A DNA stretch of 8,636 nt, from contig RPQV01000120.1 of NCBI GenBank assembly GCA_003818595.1, forward strand, positions 1-8,636, written 5' to 3'. Source of the DNA: Calditrichota bacterium. Its GTDB lineage: Bacteria > Zhuqueibacterota > Zhuqueibacteria > Residuimicrobiales > Krinioviventaceae. The notes beneath the pieces are model-generated. The model saw only the letters and a list, made by a program, of their open reading frames with translations. It searched no databases and was not told where the DNA came from. The translations under genes and the position numbers were made by a program. Positions 7,578-8,636 of the stretch are shown here, piece after piece (positions within the stretch are counted from its first letter, which is position 1; each line of letters begins with the position of its first letter).

Positions 7578-7673
7578 GTGAAGTTTATAGTCGTTGATGA
7601 AAAAGCCAACCATTATTTCACCAAGCTGCCCGACGCGGTACTGAAGCAGGAACTCCAGAAAGGCAGAGTATGA
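7578..7673 (+). pseudogene. Internally deleted response-regulator remnant (31 codons)
   Basis: GTG 7578 to TGA 7671-7673, preceded by AAGGA (7567-7571, 6-base spacing). The peptide starts VKFIVVDEKA and continues HYFTK, then LKQEL and QKGRV. The first nine residues match the N-terminus of the receiver at 5062 (MKVMVVDDEK) and the rest matches its C-terminus (AEHYFTKPLD, LKQEILKG). About 91 central residues (roughly 11-101 of the intact protein) are missing in frame, plus one codon at each flank. The phosphoacceptor Asp and the conserved Thr are gone, so it cannot work as a receiver. The spacer before it also resembles that before 5062. The ancestral stop TGA reads AGA here, moving the end three codons on so that it overlaps the next start as ATGA. 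It may be an inert fossil or a translated coupling ORF; the preserved frame and ribosome site fit the latter but do not prove it. Confidence 0.8.
7657..7663 (+). promoter_or_regulatory. Ribosome-binding site deciding the start of the second propeller kinase
   Basis: AGAAAGG with six-base spacing to ATG 7670. It lies inside the final codons of the receiver remnant, which could explain why the 3' end of that broken gene has been kept. Confidence 0.65.
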
Positions 7674-8636
7674 GACGATTTTTGCCCCTGATGCTTTATG
7701 GCGCCATTCTATTCGAAGCGCATGCCGCTGAAAGAGGCCTGCCGTTCATGTCGTTTTATCCGAATCAGGAAACGGAGGGACACGTCCAGAACTGGGATAT
7801 CATCCAGGACAACAGAGGCATCATGTACATCGGCAATGGTCATGGCGTACAGGAATTTGACGGCGCCACGTGGCGGTTGATCACTTCACCCAACAAGTCT
7901 TTAGCCCGTTCCTTCGCTATGGATGAGAATGGTCGCATTTATGTGGGATTTTCAGGAGAATTCGGTTATCTCGAACCCAATGAGCAGGGGGCAACACAAT
8001 TTCGCTCGCTGATGGAATACATTGTGCCGGAAGAACGCTTTTTCAATTACATCAACAACATCCATGTCACAGCAGAAGGTGTCTATTTCCAGGCATCTGA
8101 GGGAATCTTTCGCTTCACGCCGATCTCTGAGGATTCGCCTGATCAAGGGAAAGAAAATTGGCAGGTGAAAAGCTGGAAACCGCAAAATCGTTTTTTGCGA
8201 GCTTTTTATTTTAATCAGAAATATTATGTTGTTGAATATGGAATCGGCTTGACGGCGATGGAAAATGATTCCCTGATTCCTGTACTCGGAGGTGATTTCT
8301 TTAAAAATGATCGTGTCGAGGTCATGCTGCCATATGGGAAAAGCCCGGATCATTATTTGATGGGGACTGACAGCAGAGGCTTTTTTATTTGGGACGGTCA
8401 GCAGGTATACCCCTTTTTTGTGGAATCCAGGCATCTCATCCAGAGTTTCCCCTATGACGGCGTTGTGCTGTCAGATGGATCATTTGCTGTCGGTACAATC
8501 ACCGGCGGCTTTTACATTTTTGACGACCAAGGGAAAATCAAGCTGCATCTCGATCAGAGTACGGGTTTATCAGCCAATACCGTCGGAACGGTTTATACAG
8601 ACCGGCAAAACAACATTTGGCTGGGTGTGGATGGTG
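7670..8636 (+). CDS. Periplasmic beta-propeller sensor kinase, N-terminal part, truncated by window edge
   Basis: Frame open from ATG 7670 to the right edge, 322 complete codons. AGAAAGG at 7657-7663 gives a 6-base spacing, and the start overlaps the stop of the receiver remnant (ATGA), a typical coupled start. A signal peptide (MRRFLPLMLYGAILFEAHAA, cleavage near 19-20) is followed by Reg_prop blades that align along the whole visible length with the kinase at 1273: LPFMSFYPNQETEGH against KPFMSIYTSKEIEGH, GIMYIGNGHGVQEFDG against GVMYIGDGYGIQEFDG, and NNIWLGVDG near the edge against NVWVAMDGG. By analogy it should continue into a second propeller section, Y_Y_Y, a membrane helix and a GAF-HisKA-HATPase transmitter, but none of that is in the window. 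It probably senses an extracellular ligand; blade-surface residues differ enough from the first propeller that a different ligand is plausible. Confidence 0.93.
   Translation, partial: MRRFLPLMLYGAILFEAHAAERGLPFMSFYPNQETEGHVQNWDIIQDNRGIMYIGNGHGVQEFDGATWRLITSPNKSLARSFAMDENGRIYVGFSGEFGYLEPNEQGATQFRSLMEYIVPEERFFNYINNIHVTAEGVYFQASEGIFRFTPISEDSPDQGKENWQVKSWKPQNRFLRAFYFNQKYYVVEYGIGLTAMENDSLIPVLGGDFFKNDRVEVMLPYGKSPDHYLMGTDSRGFFIWDGQQVYPFFVESRHLIQSFPYDGVVLSDGSFAVGTITGGFYIFDDQGKIKLHLDQSTGLSANTVGTVYTDRQNNIWLGVDG

Larger units (their letters stand above)
7553..7738 (+). repeat. Duplicated receiver plus next-kinase-start block, deleted copy
   Basis: Counterpart of 5031-5508 with the receiver interior removed. 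Spacer (AACAGAAAAAGGA), receiver ends and kinase start are colinear with the first copy; the distance from the shared KG codons to the next ATG is identical in both. Confidence 0.75.

Noticed and set aside
7952..8434. 160-codon open frame on the - strand near the right edge
   Set aside because: It overlaps the propeller kinase that starts at 7670, whose + strand frame aligns with the kinase at 1273 throughout; no motif supports the reverse frame.
1..8636. CRISPR array, tRNA, rRNA, insertion sequence or attachment site
   Set aside because: I saw no regularly spaced short repeats, no tRNA-like cloverleaf, no transposase motif and no terminal inverted repeats; the repeats present are duplicated coding domains.

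Overview
The window is a tightly packed accessory signalling locus, with every gene on the + strand. It holds three two-component sensor histidine kinases, the first part of a fourth, one complete stand-alone receiver protein, and two short in-frame remnants of older genes. Gaps between genes are 12 to about 110 bases and I see no convincing promoter or terminator, so it reads as one long operon or operon segment that continues past both edges. Large periplasmic Reg_prop/Y_Y_Y beta-propeller kinases, together with a transmitter carrying the H-box GIAHEIKNPLNF, suggest a Gram-negative member of the Bacteroidetes/FCB assemblage (for example Ignavibacteria, Calditrichota or KSB1-like lineages). 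That assignment is an inference from domain style, and I cannot name the organism.

Layout: (1) 1-1260, the C-terminal GAF-HisKA-HATPase part of a kinase whose sensor lies upstream; (2) 1273-5016, a 1247-residue secreted-propeller, Y_Y_Y, one-TM, GAF, HisKA, HATPase kinase; (3) 5062-5430, a 122-residue receiver-only response regulator; (4) 5433-5552, a 39-codon fossil of the start of a propeller kinase; (5) 5539-7533, a kinase with the same transmitter but a six-helix membrane sensor in place of the propeller; (6) 7578-7673, a 31-codon internally deleted receiver remnant; (7) 7670 to the right edge, the start of another propeller kinase.

The two remnants make the locus readable as a decayed tandem array. 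The ancestral unit appears to have been [propeller kinase + receiver], repeated. In one unit the receiver is intact. After it, the propeller kinase start survives only as a short ORF in front of a kinase that now has a membrane sensor. The receiver of that second unit has lost about 91 central residues but keeps its ribosome-binding site, both ends and an ATGA overlap with the next propeller kinase. Both remnants may now work as short coupling ORFs that deliver ribosomes to the next kinase; this is a hypothesis.

Functionally, several different sensors (two propellers, one multi-helix membrane domain, one unseen) are attached to nearly interchangeable GAF-DHp-CA transmitters. Only one receiver in the window can be phosphorylated, and it has no output domain. 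Signals probably converge on this receiver or on partners outside the window. Amino-acid comparison of the three transmitters shows a mosaic pattern (different pairs are closest in GAF, DHp and CA), consistent with recombination or gene conversion within the array.
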